From NCBI GenBank assembly GCA_019358985.1, contig JAHHIJ010000001.1, forward strand, positions 186,001 through 250,000: DNA of 64,000 bases, given 5' to 3'. The notes beneath the pieces were generated by a model, which was not told the DNA's origin, searched no databases, and saw only the letters and a program-made list of their open reading frames with translations. The stretch is from Tolypothrix brevis GSE-NOS-MK-07-07A. GTDB taxonomy: Bacteria; Cyanobacteriota; Cyanobacteriia; Cyanobacteriales; Nostocaceae. Shown piece by piece: positions 1 to 9,403 of this stretch (position 1 is the first letter of the stretch; the number at the start of each line of letters is the position of its first letter). Made by a program: the position numbers and the translations under genes.

Positions 1-1055
1 GAAGCCAGATCAAAGCGGAAGCCATCGATGTGATATTCAGCTGCCCAGTAGCGCAGACACTCCAGCACCATGTCGCGGACAATTGGGTTGTTGCAGTTCA
101 GCGTATTGCCGCAACCACTGAAGTTAAAGTAGTACCCCTCCGGCGTCAGCATATAGTATATTTGGTTGTCAATCCCTCGGAAGGATATTGTGGGACCGTA
201 CTCGTTGCCTTCAGCTGTGTGGTTGAAGACAACGTCCAGAATCACCTCAATGCCGTTTTTGTGTAGTTCTTTGACCAGCGCTTTGAATTCATCCATTTGC
301 ATCCCCAACTTGCCGGTCGCCGCGTAGCCCGTCTTGGGTGCAAAGAAGCCGACAGTGCTGTAGCCCCAGTAATTCACCAACATTTCCCCCGATAACGGGT
401 TGAGACGGCTGTTTTCAAATTCATTGAATTCAAAGATCGGCATCAGTTCTACACAGTTGACGCCTAACTCTTTAAGGTAGGGGATTTTTTCGCGGACGGC
501 GGCAAATGTCCCTGGATGCTTCACCCCAGATGAAGGATGGCGGGTAAAGCTCCGCACATGCATTTCGTAGATAATCAGATCCTGGATCGGAATTTCCAAA
601 GGACGGTCTGATTCCCAGTCAAAGTCGTCGAAAGAGAGGCGTCCACGATGCTGATAGACGTTATTCCAGTCTGGCGTCTGGCGCCAGATGTCTCGCCCCC
701 CGATGCTCTTGGCATAAGGATCTAGGAGAATTTTACCCGCGTCAAACCAGTGACCGTCCTTCGGGTTGAAAAGTCCGTCCATCCGGTAACCATATTCTGT
801 GTTTTCGTAATCTAGGTCGAATACGACCATGCTAAAGACATTCCCGATGCGGAACTCGTCCGGGAAGGGAATTTCTGCCATTGGTTCAAAGGCGTTCTTT
901 TTGAAGAGTACCAAAGTACAGGATTTAGCATGGCGTGAAAATATCGAGAAGTTAACCCCCCCCGGCACAAGAGTAGCGCCGTAAGGAGATGGTCGCCCCC
1001 AGCGCAGCTTGAAGTCGCCGTAGGTGTGGGTAGGATAAATATCTATTCGTTCCAT
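1..1055 (-). CDS. glgX: Glycogen debranching enzyme GlgX (isoamylase type), 3' part beyond window
   Basis: Hydrolyses alpha-1,6 branches of glycogen or limit dextrin (GH13). The reading frame runs from an ATG at 1055 off the window edge, so only about 351 N-terminal residues are present. Residues about 18-110 look like the N-terminal CBM48 domain (VNFSIFSRHAKSCTLVLF). The catalytic barrel follows, with the GH13 region DVVFNHTAEGNEYGP and, at the edge, GFRFDLA, whose Asp (residue 349) is the expected nucleophile. It starts 5 nt after the STAS gene stop, so it is probably the last visible gene of an operon with the STAS and epimerase genes. Treated as GlgX rather than treZ because of the isoamylase-like N-terminus; the specificity is inferred. 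Confidence 0.88.
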   Translation of the reverse strand, partial: MERIDIYPTHTYGDFKLRWGRPSPYGATLVPGGVNFSIFSRHAKSCTLVLFKKNAFEPMAEIPFPDEFRIGNVFSMVVFDLDYENTEYGYRMDGLFNPKDGHWFDAGKILLDPYAKSIGGRDIWRQTPDWNNVYQHRGRLSFDDFDWESDRPLEIPIQDLIIYEMHVRSFTRHPSSGVKHPGTFAAVREKIPYLKELGVNCVELMPIFEFNEFENSRLNPLSGEMLVNYWGYSTVGFFAPKTGYAATGKLGMQMDEFKALVKELHKNGIEVILDVVFNHTAEGNEYGPTISFRGIDNQIYYMLTPEGYYFNFSGCGNTLNCNNPIVRDMVLECLRYWAAEYHIDGFRFDLA

Positions 1056-1060
1056 ATAAC

Positions 1061-1417
1061 TTAAAGTAATGAGAAATTCCCTGAGGACGGGAAAGTTTCT
1101 AATCCTAAATCCAGAGTTTTGCAAATTGTAAAAAAGTTGAGAAAACCGGTAATGAACATGGTATCCTCAATATCTTGAGAAAGCCCCACTAGTACCATGC
1201 GCCCTTCTTGACTGGATGCCTGCCGATATACTAACAACAGCATTCGCAACCCCGCACTAGACATGTAGAGGACCTCAGTCATATCCAAAAGAAGTCGGCA
1301 GTGTGGCTGAACCAACGGTAGCACTATCTGCGTGATTCCCGTAGCCGTATTGGCATCAATTTCACCAGCAATCTCTACTACCGTTACTTCTTTGATGGTC
1401 TTAATATTAATGTCCAT
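1061..1417 (-). CDS. STAS-domain protein (anti-sigma factor antagonist type)
   Basis: 118 residues, a single STAS domain. The family motif is visible as YMSSAGLRMLL around residues 51-61; one of its serines is the usual phospho-acceptor in SpoIIAA/RsbV-like antagonists. Such proteins switch partners with serine kinases or anti-sigma factors. No kinase or phosphatase partner is encoded in the window. It lies 13 nt downstream of the epimerase-family gene and 5 nt upstream of glgX on the same strand, so it is very likely cotranscribed with them. A regulatory link to storage-sugar metabolism is suggested by context only. Confidence 0.85.
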   Translation of the reverse strand: MDINIKTIKEVTVVEIAGEIDANTATGITQIVLPLVQPHCRLLLDMTEVLYMSSAGLRMLLLVYRQASSQEGRMVLVGLSQDIEDTMFITGFLNFFTICKTLDLGLETFPSSGNFSLL

Positions 1418-1430
1418 CTTCCTTCTTAAG

Positions 1431-3248
1431 TTATTTAGGGACGATTTGAACCTTGACTTTCAGTTGTTCTTGAGCGATCGGCAGCTTTACCGTCAGGGCA
1501 TCCGCGTTGAAATCGAAATAAGGTTCCCCGTTGACCCAACAGGCACCAATATACACACTACCCGCAGGGAGAATATCCGGTTGCACCCGCAGAATATTGT
1601 CCTTAAATCCGCCTAACATTGGCTTAAAGTAAAAATCCATCGGCTGCTTGGTAATTAGTAGATTACTATAGACTGTAGCCAGATAGGTCAGTTCAAACGA
1701 GTGATAACCGCTCATGGAATGGCTGCCCTTGAATCGCTCAGTTCCCATTAGGTAGGGAAGTCCATTAGCCAGAACGTTGAAGTAGACGCCTCCGTCGTCA
1801 TGGTCTAGGAACCAGGCATTATAAAATGCCGCTGATTCCCGTGCCAACTGGCGATATTCGGGATTCTTAAAGGAGCCGGACAGGATCAGGTATGCCAAAA
1901 TAGCCTGTTCTTGCTGCCACCAAGCTTTGCGATCGTGCCACACAAAGCGGTGACACTCTTGTGTTTCGCTCTTGTAGCGCTCTAGGACATCATACCACCC
2001 GCCACGCTGTTGGTCACAGCCAACTCCCGGCATAATCTCTGCAATTTTTTTTGCCAAATCAACATACTTGTCTTTTGGTTTCAGGTTGTACATCCGCATC
2101 AAGTTCCAAGCGATTTTTAGGTTGTGACCAATTACAGCGCGGTTTTCCTGCCACCCCCATGTTGTATCGTGAGACCAATCCTCCTCAAATCGCTCCTGCA
2201 CAAACGGGCTATGCTCCCAATCCGGGAAATGTTTTTCTATGATGTCAAAGGTGTACTCCAGCATGTCGGCGTATTCTTGTGCGCCCGTTGCCAGCCAAAG
2301 ATTGATTAGATAGGCGGGGGCATGGTCGCCTATAGAGTTCCAGTTCTTTTTCGCCCGGTTCCGTCCTAACGACTCACTGTGGGGATTTAACGTAACCGGA
2401 TCAATGTGTGAGAAGTACCCACCATTAGACGTTTTGTCGAGGAAAAAATTGTTAAACAGCTTGATAGTTAGCTCTGCGTCGCTCAAAATCTGGGGATCGC
2501 CCGTCACTCGGTAGGTCTGAATCGGTCCGGCTAGAGCATAAATCTGCTCGTAGGCTGGGATAGCGTCGTAATCATCCCCGAATTCTGAGGCGAAGATTTT
2601 CTGTTCGCGCGCTCCCTCAACGTCAATCCCGTGATACCAGTAAACGATCCCTTCGTCTAGATCCAAAAACCGCATATGTTCACGCAGATATTTAGTTCCT
2701 TTTTCAGCAGCCTCCAAAAAGCGATCGTCTCCAGTCATCATATAAGCTGTGGCAAAACCGTACACGAGGCGTGAAATGCTGTCAGTTTCCTGGCGAAAGT
2801 CTCCAGCTTTTGAACCTGTTACGACTAGACTGGTGCGATAATGCCGATAATCAATTTCGCCATCTTCAAACTGCGATCGCAGGTAAAAATTGCCCAGAGC
2901 ATTGATCTGATTTACCCACCAGGATGGTTTCTCGAAAAGGTATTCGTCCTCTTTCCTGCCAACAAAGACAATATGCTTGACTTCAAACTTGTACTGGTCA
3001 GCCTCAGGATAGAAAACACCATAGGCAAAAATATATCGATTGGGGATCAGCATTACTCCAAGTTCTACCGTCGCATCTTGGTAAGGCTCTGCCAGATTCC
3101 GCATCAGTTCTGCATTGGTGGTGGGAGTTAATGTAACCTGAAACTGCCTCTCATCCGCAGTCTTCAGACAAAATCTTCCCTCTTCTAAGTCAACATCGGT
3201 GACGTATCCGGCAATCATATCCGAAAACGAAAACTTTATCTTATTCAT
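1431..3248 (-). CDS. AGE family (N-acylglucosamine 2-epimerase-like) sugar epimerase/isomerase
   Basis: 605 residues. The (alpha/alpha)6-barrel AGE signature is recognisable from VIGHNLKIAWNLMRM (about residue 372), WWQQEQAILAYL and HDDGGVYFNVL. The usual AGE or cellobiose 2-epimerase is about 400 residues. Here an extra N-terminal segment of about 110 residues and a C-terminal beta-rich tail of about 90 residues are present, so the substrate could be larger or different. Family enzymes epimerise sugars at C2 or isomerise aldose/ketose; which one applies cannot be told. It is first gene of a probable operon with STAS and glgX, suggesting a role in glucan or disaccharide metabolism. Confidence 0.75.
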   Translation of the reverse strand: MNKIKFSFSDMIAGYVTDVDLEEGRFCLKTADERQFQVTLTPTTNAELMRNLAEPYQDATVELGVMLIPNRYIFAYGVFYPEADQYKFEVKHIVFVGRKEDEYLFEKPSWWVNQINALGNFYLRSQFEDGEIDYRHYRTSLVVTGSKAGDFRQETDSISRLVYGFATAYMMTGDDRFLEAAEKGTKYLREHMRFLDLDEGIVYWYHGIDVEGAREQKIFASEFGDDYDAIPAYEQIYALAGPIQTYRVTGDPQILSDAELTIKLFNNFFLDKTSNGGYFSHIDPVTLNPHSESLGRNRAKKNWNSIGDHAPAYLINLWLATGAQEYADMLEYTFDIIEKHFPDWEHSPFVQERFEEDWSHDTTWGWQENRAVIGHNLKIAWNLMRMYNLKPKDKYVDLAKKIAEIMPGVGCDQQRGGWYDVLERYKSETQECHRFVWHDRKAWWQQEQAILAYLILSGSFKNPEYRQLARESAAFYNAWFLDHDDGGVYFNVLANGLPYLMGTERFKGSHSMSGYHSFELTYLATVYSNLLITKQPMDFYFKPMLGGFKDNILRVQPDILPAGSVYIGACWVNGEPYFDFNADALTVKLPIAQEQLKVKVQIVPK

Positions 3249-3333
3249 GGTTGGATTTACTTTATGCTTGTTGAAGAAAGCAGCAAATATTGTCAGATCA
3301 GTCAGCTACCACTCAGCAGCTAATTGAGTTTTA

Positions 3334-3939
3334 CTATTTACCGACTTCCTCTAAGAAAACACTCATAAACTCCTCGATAACGCCTGGATGTTTACCCGTG
3401 ATTAGATTGCCATCAATATATGTATTTTTTGTCTCATTGCCATCGTACATGACAATTGCACCAGCATTTTCGACGTCACAAATAATGTTGTGAGCACAAG
3501 TAACTTTACGATTCTTAAGAAGTTCTGGTTCTGCACAAAACAGCCACAAGCTATGGCAGATAGTTCCAATTTTTAATTCATGCTGATCCATAGCCTTAAC
3601 AGCTTTTCGGAGAAATGCGACGGCAGGAGCCTGGTTAGGCTGACCCTCTTTGGGGTATTGTTGATATCGAAGGCGATCCATAGCATATCCACCGATGAGA
3701 ATAATACCTTTGTAATCAGCCAGATCGACATCATTGACTTCTATTTTGACTGTGACTTCTTCGCTAAAATCATTTCCTTTAAATGTCAATTGCTCTTGAT
3801 CCCAAAGATGGGAAATGTATTCCACATCGTAGCCATTTTCAGGGAATAACTCGTTGAATCTCCGGTACTCATGTTCATCGAAGTGTGCTTCAATCAACAC
3901 ACCAATTTTCCCTTTTACCTGCAAATCATTCGTTTTCAT
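3334..3939 (-). CDS. DJ-1/PfpI family protein
   Basis: 201 residues, a single class-I glutamine-amidotransferase-like fold. The nucleophile elbow is seen as GTICHSLWLF with Cys128; the more common family form is CHG. GIILIGGYAMDRLR (residues 78-91) matches the family's conserved GG segment. Members act as proteases, chaperones, glyoxalases or deglycases against reactive carbonyls; the exact activity here is unknown. It is the most promoter-distal gene of a minus-strand run with a SnoaL-like protein, a CMD-like protein, an ABM-domain protein and a lactonase. The gap to its upstream neighbour is about 250 bp, so it may have its own promoter. Confidence 0.82.
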   Translation of the reverse strand: MKTNDLQVKGKIGVLIEAHFDEHEYRRFNELFPENGYDVEYISHLWDQEQLTFKGNDFSEEVTVKIEVNDVDLADYKGIILIGGYAMDRLRYQQYPKEGQPNQAPAVAFLRKAVKAMDQHELKIGTICHSLWLFCAEPELLKNRKVTCAHNIICDVENAGAIVMYDGNETKNTYIDGNLITGKHPGVIEEFMSVFLEEVGK

Positions 3940-4193
3940 GACACCCTTTATTTTTTGTCAGTCTAGTCCAAATATTTATGGCTCTTCATTACTTCTTATG
4001 CTAAATACATCTGTAAATAAGCTTAAACCCTTTGTTAGACAAGCATAACAGCCGTTAATTTTAGAGTTTGAAGCTTTATTTTAAAATTGACGCTATAACT
4101 GCCTGTAAGGCTTGATTTTCAAGGCAAGTTACGAACTTTAACTAAAAGTCCAGCATAATACGTGCTGAAGAACCATATTTATTACCTATCCCA

Positions 4194-4760
4194 CTAGGTT
4201 GTGATTAACTTCAATAACTCATCTGATGCAAAAACATCTCGGTAGAAGGTAAGTTGCTCTGTTTTCAAGTAAACACCTCCTCTATGACCACGTCGAAGGA
4301 ATGTCACATTCCCCTTAGCGATCGTTTCATGTGTCTCTTCGTCAAGACACTTCCACTCAAAGTAAATAACATCCCCATCGAACATAACGATAGGCCAAAC
4401 CATTGTAACTCCCGGTTGAGCGATAATTGCCCACCAGTTTTTCTCTCTTTGGGTTCCTGATGTTTTACCATAGAAGGGTCCATCCTGACAGAAGTAAACC
4501 AGCTCATCGCGGTATTCATCTGCTAAAAGGTCCCCTCTACCTTGTCGCAGGGCTTCACAGTGGGTTGGCCACCAATCCTTGTTTTCCTGTTCTATTTGAG
4601 CTTTATCGTATTCAGAACTAATTAGAGGTAGGGTTCCTTCTAGGAGAGTAATATATTTCTCCGAGTCCTCAATCATTTTTTTCTTTAGCTCATCAGGAAC
4701 AATTTCCGGCTTGGAATAATCAGCCGCTAAATCGTTGTAGTAATTAATTCGCTTATTCAT
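4194..4760 (-). CDS. SnoaL-like / NTF2-fold protein
   Basis: 188 residues from the ATG at 4760, chosen because a GGAGG ribosome site lies just upstream. A longer frame to 4853 has no such site and would overlap the next gene. The central part (EALRQGRGDLLADEYRDEL, then GPFYGKTSG) resembles the NTF2/SnoaL pattern, in which a cone-shaped barrel holds a small substrate or acts as a binding domain. The N-terminal 60 residues are helical and charged with no family recognised. Sits 76 nt downstream of the CMD-like gene. Function unknown. Confidence 0.6.
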   Translation of the reverse strand: MNKRINYYNDLAADYSKPEIVPDELKKKMIEDSEKYITLLEGTLPLISSEYDKAQIEQENKDWWPTHCEALRQGRGDLLADEYRDELVYFCQDGPFYGKTSGTQREKNWWAIIAQPGVTMVWPIVMFDGDVIYFEWKCLDEETHETIAKGNVTFLRRGHRGGVYLKTEQLTFYRDVFASDELLKLITT

Positions 4761-4836
4761 GTGAAACCTCCAATAGGAAACTAGTGTCAAACTGGAATGG
4801 TAAAAGTTAAGCTGTTTTGCCAGAATGCTATGCAGG

Positions 4837-5175
4837 TTAACCAAGAATCTCATTTAGGCTGCCAAAGCAACCAGCAGCCTTATTGAATCCTGCATAAACG
4901 CACATGAATAGTAGGATTTCCTCAATTTCCTCGCGAGTAGCCCCTTGCTTAATAGCCATATTTACATGGGCGGCAAAAGGACTACCCGGTCCTACCTGAT
5001 CCTGATTCACAACATCAACAGCGATGGTGATCAAAGCTTTGGTTTTTTGGTCAATTAACGGAAGACCCCACGCTTCACCTGCTACACGGGTGCAAAAATC
5101 ACCAAATTTCGGGTTGATGTCTTTTAAAGCATTTTGAAGTTCTTGATCGTCTAGAACTGCATTTTTGTTAACCAT
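4837..5175 (-). CDS. Carboxymuconolactone decarboxylase (CMD) family protein
   Basis: 112 residues, the usual length of a single-domain CMD protein. The core is seen as KTKALITIAVDVVNQ, then HVNMAIKQGATREEIEEILLFMCVY. The AhpD-type CxxC pair is absent, so it is not a thiol peroxidase of that class and is closer to the decarboxylase-like branch. Family members are small helical oligomers acting on lactones or similar cyclic compounds. 31 nt separate it from the upstream ABM gene, indicating cotranscription. Confidence 0.82.
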   Translation of the reverse strand: MVNKNAVLDDQELQNALKDINPKFGDFCTRVAGEAWGLPLIDQKTKALITIAVDVVNQDQVGPGSPFAAHVNMAIKQGATREEIEEILLFMCVYAGFNKAAGCFGSLNEILG

Positions 5176-5206
5176 GATATCCTCCGAATATTACAGTTTT
5201 TGATTT

Positions 5207-5671
5207 TTAATTTGTGGTAGATGGAAGTTCATAATCTACCTTGTTAATTTCATATACCCTAATATTTGGCTCTCCATTAATAAACTCAGGAAATTTTTGC
5301 ATCAGTCTTTCTAAATAAGGAGTCCTTAGGTGAAATTCAAGTGCCTCTCGACTCTTCCATTCCTCAAAAAATATAAAGTGATTATTGAGATTTAAATCCT
5401 CATAAAAACTGTAACTAATTACGCCTGTTTCTGCAATCGTCGGCTCTACAACAGAAGTCGAAAGCTCTATAAATTCTTCTCTTTTATCGGGTTTTATTCT
5501 GAATCTTGCAGCCACTACTATCGGCACATCAATTTTTGTTAGTGTACTTTTTGCTTGTTGTTTACTCATCACATATATCAAGATAGCGCTTAAAACAATC
5601 AAAGAAACAAAAAGTATTCCAAGGAACAATTTAACTATCTCATCGGAATTGGAAAATGTCTGATTCAACAT
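5207..5671 (-). CDS. Membrane-anchored antibiotic biosynthesis monooxygenase (ABM) domain protein
   Basis: 154 residues from the ATG at 5671 (AGG about 9 nt upstream); a longer frame to 5725 exists. A hydrophobic helix at residues about 16-36 (LFLGILFVSLIVLSAILIYV) should anchor it. The rest is an ABM ferredoxin-like domain with IVVAARFRIKPDKREEF and YSFYEDLNLNNHFIFFEEW. ABM proteins are cofactor-free monooxygenases or quinone/stress-related enzymes; the substrate is unknown. The membrane anchor is uncommon for this small family. Located between the CMD-like and lactonase genes. Confidence 0.78.
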   Translation of the reverse strand: MLNQTFSNSDEIVKLFLGILFVSLIVLSAILIYVMSKQQAKSTLTKIDVPIVVAARFRIKPDKREEFIELSTSVVEPTIAETGVISYSFYEDLNLNNHFIFFEEWKSREALEFHLRTPYLERLMQKFPEFINGEPNIRVYEINKVDYELPSTTN

Positions 5672-5795
5672 AATTAACATCCTGTTAAAAGTTGTTTTTT
5701 GAACTATATAGTCTGACAATTTCAAGACTTATGAGCAATAAGTAAGTAGACTCAATTCAACATAAAATTATCGGTTCTACGTTACACTCCCAGCC

Positions 5796-7133
5796 TTATC
5801 TCCTGTTGCCTTCTGGAAGTATAGGTAAGATACGTTGATCCGACTTTCTACTTGTCAGCACAACAATCCCTTGGGAGAAACTATTCTCAACTGACGGGAG
5901 TGGGAGGGGCGAGGAATCTACCTCATTTAAAGTGCCGTCCTCGTTCACCTTGAGTACATGTAGCCCATTGCCCTCAACTATATTGGGCGAGTTGCGGCGC
6001 GAAACGACGTGCAGAAAGGATTCTGTTTGGTCTAGAGCTAGTTGGGTGGCACTACCAACTCCCTTAAGCGTCACCTTTTGAATCTCTACTGGCGTGGTTG
6101 GATCTGCAAGGTTATAGACACTAACACTGTTGTCAACAGTGTTCGCTGTGTAAAGAAGGGTTCCGGCTCTGTTGGTAATGATCCAGCAGGGTGCCTGACC
6201 TGAATTTGGTACGGTCTTCAGGAAGTTTAGCGCCCCCGTAGCTGGAACGTAGGTGTAGACTGCCAATTTATTGATTGTCACGAAGCCAACATACAAAATT
6301 GGCTGTCTGGGGTGAACCTGGAGTCCCAGTGGGAAAGGCGGTCGGCCGCTCGCAGAAAATTCTGATGCAGGGAGTGTTAGTGGTGAATTCGGGCTTTCTA
6401 ACAGGCGACCCTGCGGCAGAATCCTAAAAGACCGAAGCGCACCAGCAAATTGGTCTGCACCAAATAGCAGCTGTTTGTCTATTGATAGCAGCGCTTGAGT
6501 TGGGTCAGAGCCTTCTGGAAGCGAGACAGTAGACTTTGGAACTGGAATGAGCCTGCCTCTACGAGTGACACGGAAGACAGTATAGTTGGGCAGGGAATTG
6601 CTTGCCTCCTGAGACGGGTTCTGGGGATCTCGGTTCTTATTGACCACAAAGAGAAAATCATTTCCCAAACCCACGCTGACTGGGTTCACTCCACCCGAAG
6701 GGAATGGAGAACCAGACACTGGAGAAAGACTGCCATCGGGATCAATGTCAAAGACAGCGATGGTGTTCGATCCTGAGTTGACAGCAAAAAGGCGGGTATG
6801 TTCAGGATTGACGACAATATTCTGATCTGAGCTAAATACTTGCAGAGATCTAAACGTGGGATCAGCAGCGATTCCCGCGCCCCCAGCGGCAAAGGGGGAA
6901 GTGGGTAATGGTGTTAGGTTGCCATCGACATCACGCAGAAAACCAAGAATAGAGTTACCATTTTCAGTTGGAATGTTGCTTTCTGTATAGACAATACTAG
7001 TCAGAGGAGGCTGATATGGGTGGGCAGAGTAACTTAGAAATCCACCTATAAGCACGGAAGCGGTGAAACCAGTGATAAAGCAAATTACACGAAGCCAGTG
7101 TTTAGCTTGGCGAGTGCTTTGAACGGGAATCAT
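5796..7133 (-). CDS. Beta-propeller lactonase-family protein (YVTN/6-phosphogluconolactonase-like), exported
   Basis: 445 residues. A basic start followed by a hydrophobic segment (residues about 15-35) indicates a signal peptide or N-anchor, so the propeller is probably periplasmic. Blade repeats are visible: RLFAVNSGSNTIAVFDID, then DFLFVVNKNRD, LLYTANTVDNSVSVYNL and FLHVVSRR, as in the seven-bladed lactonase family. These enzymes open lactone rings, but many members have no tested activity. It heads the minus-strand cluster; an upstream spacer of about 670 bp probably carries the promoter. Confidence 0.78.
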   Translation of the reverse strand: MIPVQSTRQAKHWLRVICFITGFTASVLIGGFLSYSAHPYQPPLTSIVYTESNIPTENGNSILGFLRDVDGNLTPLPTSPFAAGGAGIAADPTFRSLQVFSSDQNIVVNPEHTRLFAVNSGSNTIAVFDIDPDGSLSPVSGSPFPSGGVNPVSVGLGNDFLFVVNKNRDPQNPSQEASNSLPNYTVFRVTRRGRLIPVPKSTVSLPEGSDPTQALLSIDKQLLFGADQFAGALRSFRILPQGRLLESPNSPLTLPASEFSASGRPPFPLGLQVHPRQPILYVGFVTINKLAVYTYVPATGALNFLKTVPNSGQAPCWIITNRAGTLLYTANTVDNSVSVYNLADPTTPVEIQKVTLKGVGSATQLALDQTESFLHVVSRRNSPNIVEGNGLHVLKVNEDGTLNEVDSSPLPLPSVENSFSQGIVVLTSRKSDQRILPILPEGNRR

Positions 7134-7802
7134 GAATTTCTCCTAATTAATTATCGGCAAAAGGTGTTCTATATGTGCTGTTAAATCTGGTTGAAACCTC
7201 AGATTATAGATTGGGTGTTTCACAAAATTGTTCAACACTTCTAGAAAACCTTCAAGTTTGCATACATATTGGCAAGTAGAGTGGTTCTAGACAGAAGAGC
7301 ATTATTGTTCCCTGTTTTTTGGTTGTTTCAAATACATAATACCCCATAAATCACAACATTAGTCAATTAATAATTACTAGAATATTTTGATACATTTCTA
7401 AGTATAAAAAATATCTATCAGCACTGTATAATATGATTCGTGACAAGTTAAGGTTTTTTAGGTTTTTTCAAGAGCCAGTATAAAGGTACTTAAAAAGCTG
7501 GGAAACTATTGATAGTGCATTAACTGCTGCGATCGCGTTGATATATTCGTGAAAAACGATCTCTAAGTTCAGTAGTAAGATATGCACGGAACCATTGGAG
7601 AATATATGCTTTGTGCTTCATCAGACTGATGCTAAATCGTTAGTAATATGGGCATACACTGGTTAATTACCCAAATCAACACTTCAATCGGTGCATCTCC
7701 TTATTAGACGCGGTTGTCAGCTTGGACACCGACAAGCATTAGTTTCACAATCAGTAATAAAGTAATAAAGTAATAAAGTAATTTAGAAAATTTTATCAAG
7801 GT
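7134..7802. other. Intergenic region, 669 bp, AT-rich
   Basis: Lies between the divergent lactonase gene and the tex fragment. The only feature seen is a short direct repeat of 8 bp (AGTAATAA) repeated three times plus a partial copy at about 7753-7783, just before the tex fragment. No RNA gene or credible ORF was recognised. Confidence 0.5.
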
Positions 7803-8051
7803 ATGCTCAAAGATGCATTCAATCGCCTGATGAAAAATTATTTGATAAATGAGGTAATATCTGAAAAGAAACTTTATGCAGATATTGAGTCAATTAAAAC
7901 ATTTGAAACAAATCTGCGAGAGTTATTACTAGGAGCGCCGACGGGAATGAAACCAACTTTGGCGATAGATCCGAGGCTTAGAACTGCATGTAAAGTTGCA
8001 GTACTTGATGAAACGCGGATTGGTTTGTCGATAAAGGCTGTTAAGCAGTAG
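7803..8051 (+). pseudogene. Fragment of Tex (S1/YqgF-type RNA-binding protein) gene
   Basis: 82 codons. The segment LRELLLGAPTGMKPTLAIDP followed by RLRTACKVAVLDET matches the start of the YqgF/RuvC-like domain of Tex (about residue 330 of a protein of roughly 720 residues). After VLDET the frame leaves the family pattern and stops 15 codons later. Neither the N-terminal helical domains nor the HhH and S1 domains are nearby, so this is an internal remnant and not a functional gene. A functional tex copy, if any, is outside the window. Confidence 0.65.
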
Positions 8052-8121
8052 AATCTTGGTGTAATTGAAAGTATTGTAGAGTCAAGAAAAGTCCTCAGTA
8101 ATACGAAACGCAACTCACCCT

Positions 8122-9327
8122 ATGACTACCGCACCCCTAAGCTGGCAAGAACTAGAAACCCTCACGGACTATCAAATAGATACTGTTAATGGTCTCACCA
8201 ACGCTAAAGCCAGGTTGCGCTTGTTTGGAAAACCCGAATCTGATGTGCGGGTAACGCTGTACCGCGATAACCATGCTTGGTGTCCTTATTGTCAAAAAAT
8301 TTGGTTATGGTTAGAGGAAAAACAGATACCCTACCGCATCGAAAAAGTGACAATGTTCTGCTATGGGGAAAAAGAAAGCTGGTACAAACGTAAAGTTCCA
8401 TCAGGAATGCTCCCCGCCATCGAGCTAGATGGGCGGATTATTAAGGAAAGCGATGACATTTTGCTCGCTTTGGAAAAGGTTTTTGGTTCATTGAGCCAAG
8501 GCATGGAAGACCGCAGGGTGCTTCCCCTACGTCAATTGGAACGACTTTTATTTAGAGCCTGGTGCGCTTGGCTGTGCTACCCAGCAGGTTCTTCTCAACA
8601 AGAACAACGCAACCGAGAACAATTTGTAGGAGTGGTGGCTAGGGTGGAGGAGGCTCTCGGTAGTACTCCAGGACCTTATTTCCTATCGGACTTCGGCACC
8701 GTCGATGTCATCTTTACACCCTATGTCGAACGGATGAATGCCAGCCTTTACTACTACAAAGGCTACTCCCTGCGGGAGGAAAACCCTCGCTTGAGGGCAT
8801 GGTTTGCGGCAATGGAAAGCCGACCGACCTACTGCGGTACCCAGAGCGATTTTCACACCCACGTACATGATTTGCCACCCCAGATGGGGGGTTGTTGGGA
8901 AAACGGTGAAACCCAGATGCTTCTGAATAAAGCGCGGGTGGATAACGGTCCCTGGTTTGGGCTACCAGATGTTACTTATCCAGAACCCGAAAACTCTCGC
9001 ATGGAAGCTCTGCAACGAACTATTGAGCATCGCATCAATATCATCCGAGTCAACCCCTTAGATGATAAATTGTTCGATCAAGCCCTCCGTTGTGCTTTAA
9101 CAAACATGATGACTGGTGAAAACTGTGTACCTCCATCGGGTTCTGATGTCGCTCTACGATATTTGCGCGATCGCATTAATGTACCGCGAGACATGTCCAT
9201 CTACGCAGCCAAGCGATTGAGGGAATCCCTGGAGAAAACCGCAGCCCTTGCCGGTGATGGACAGCCAGCCCCCATTCCCACTAAGCATCGACGAGATCAA
9301 GACCCATCTAACTTTGTCAGAAAGTAG
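8122..9327 (+). CDS. Glutathione S-transferase family protein with CPYC motif
   Basis: 401 residues, longer than a classical GST of about 220. A thioredoxin-like N-terminal domain carries WCPYC (Cys54 and Cys57), then [19 protein letters not shown], which includes the cis-Pro and the glutathione-binding ES(D) element. The all-helical C-terminal domain has [20 protein letters not shown] and [17 protein letters not shown]. The last 140 residues are an extension of unrecognised fold. The CPYC pair suggests glutaredoxin-like thiol chemistry. Monocistronic by layout. Confidence 0.85.
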   Translation: MTTAPLSWQELETLTDYQIDTVNGLTNAKARLRLFGKPESDVRVTLYRDNHAWCPYCQKIWLWLEEKQIPYRIEKVTMFCYGEKESWYKRKVPSGMLPAIELDGRIIKESDDILLALEKVFGSLSQGMEDRRVLPLRQLERLLFRAWCAWLCYPAGSSQQEQRNREQFVGVVARVEEALGSTPGPYFLSDFGTVDVIFTPYVERMNASLYYYKGYSLREENPRLRAWFAAMESRPTYCGTQSDFHTHVHDLPPQMGGCWENGETQMLLNKARVDNGPWFGLPDVTYPEPENSRMEALQRTIEHRINIIRVNPLDDKLFDQALRCALTNMMTGENCVPPSGSDVALRYLRDRINVPRDMSIYAAKRLRESLEKTAALAGDGQPAPIPTKHRRDQDPSNFVRK

Positions 9328-9403
9328 GATTTAGCAGCTTGTCAAAGACATCGCCTCCAACGGTTTAATGTTCTAAAGTAGATTATGGAGGAGCAATATT
9401 ACG

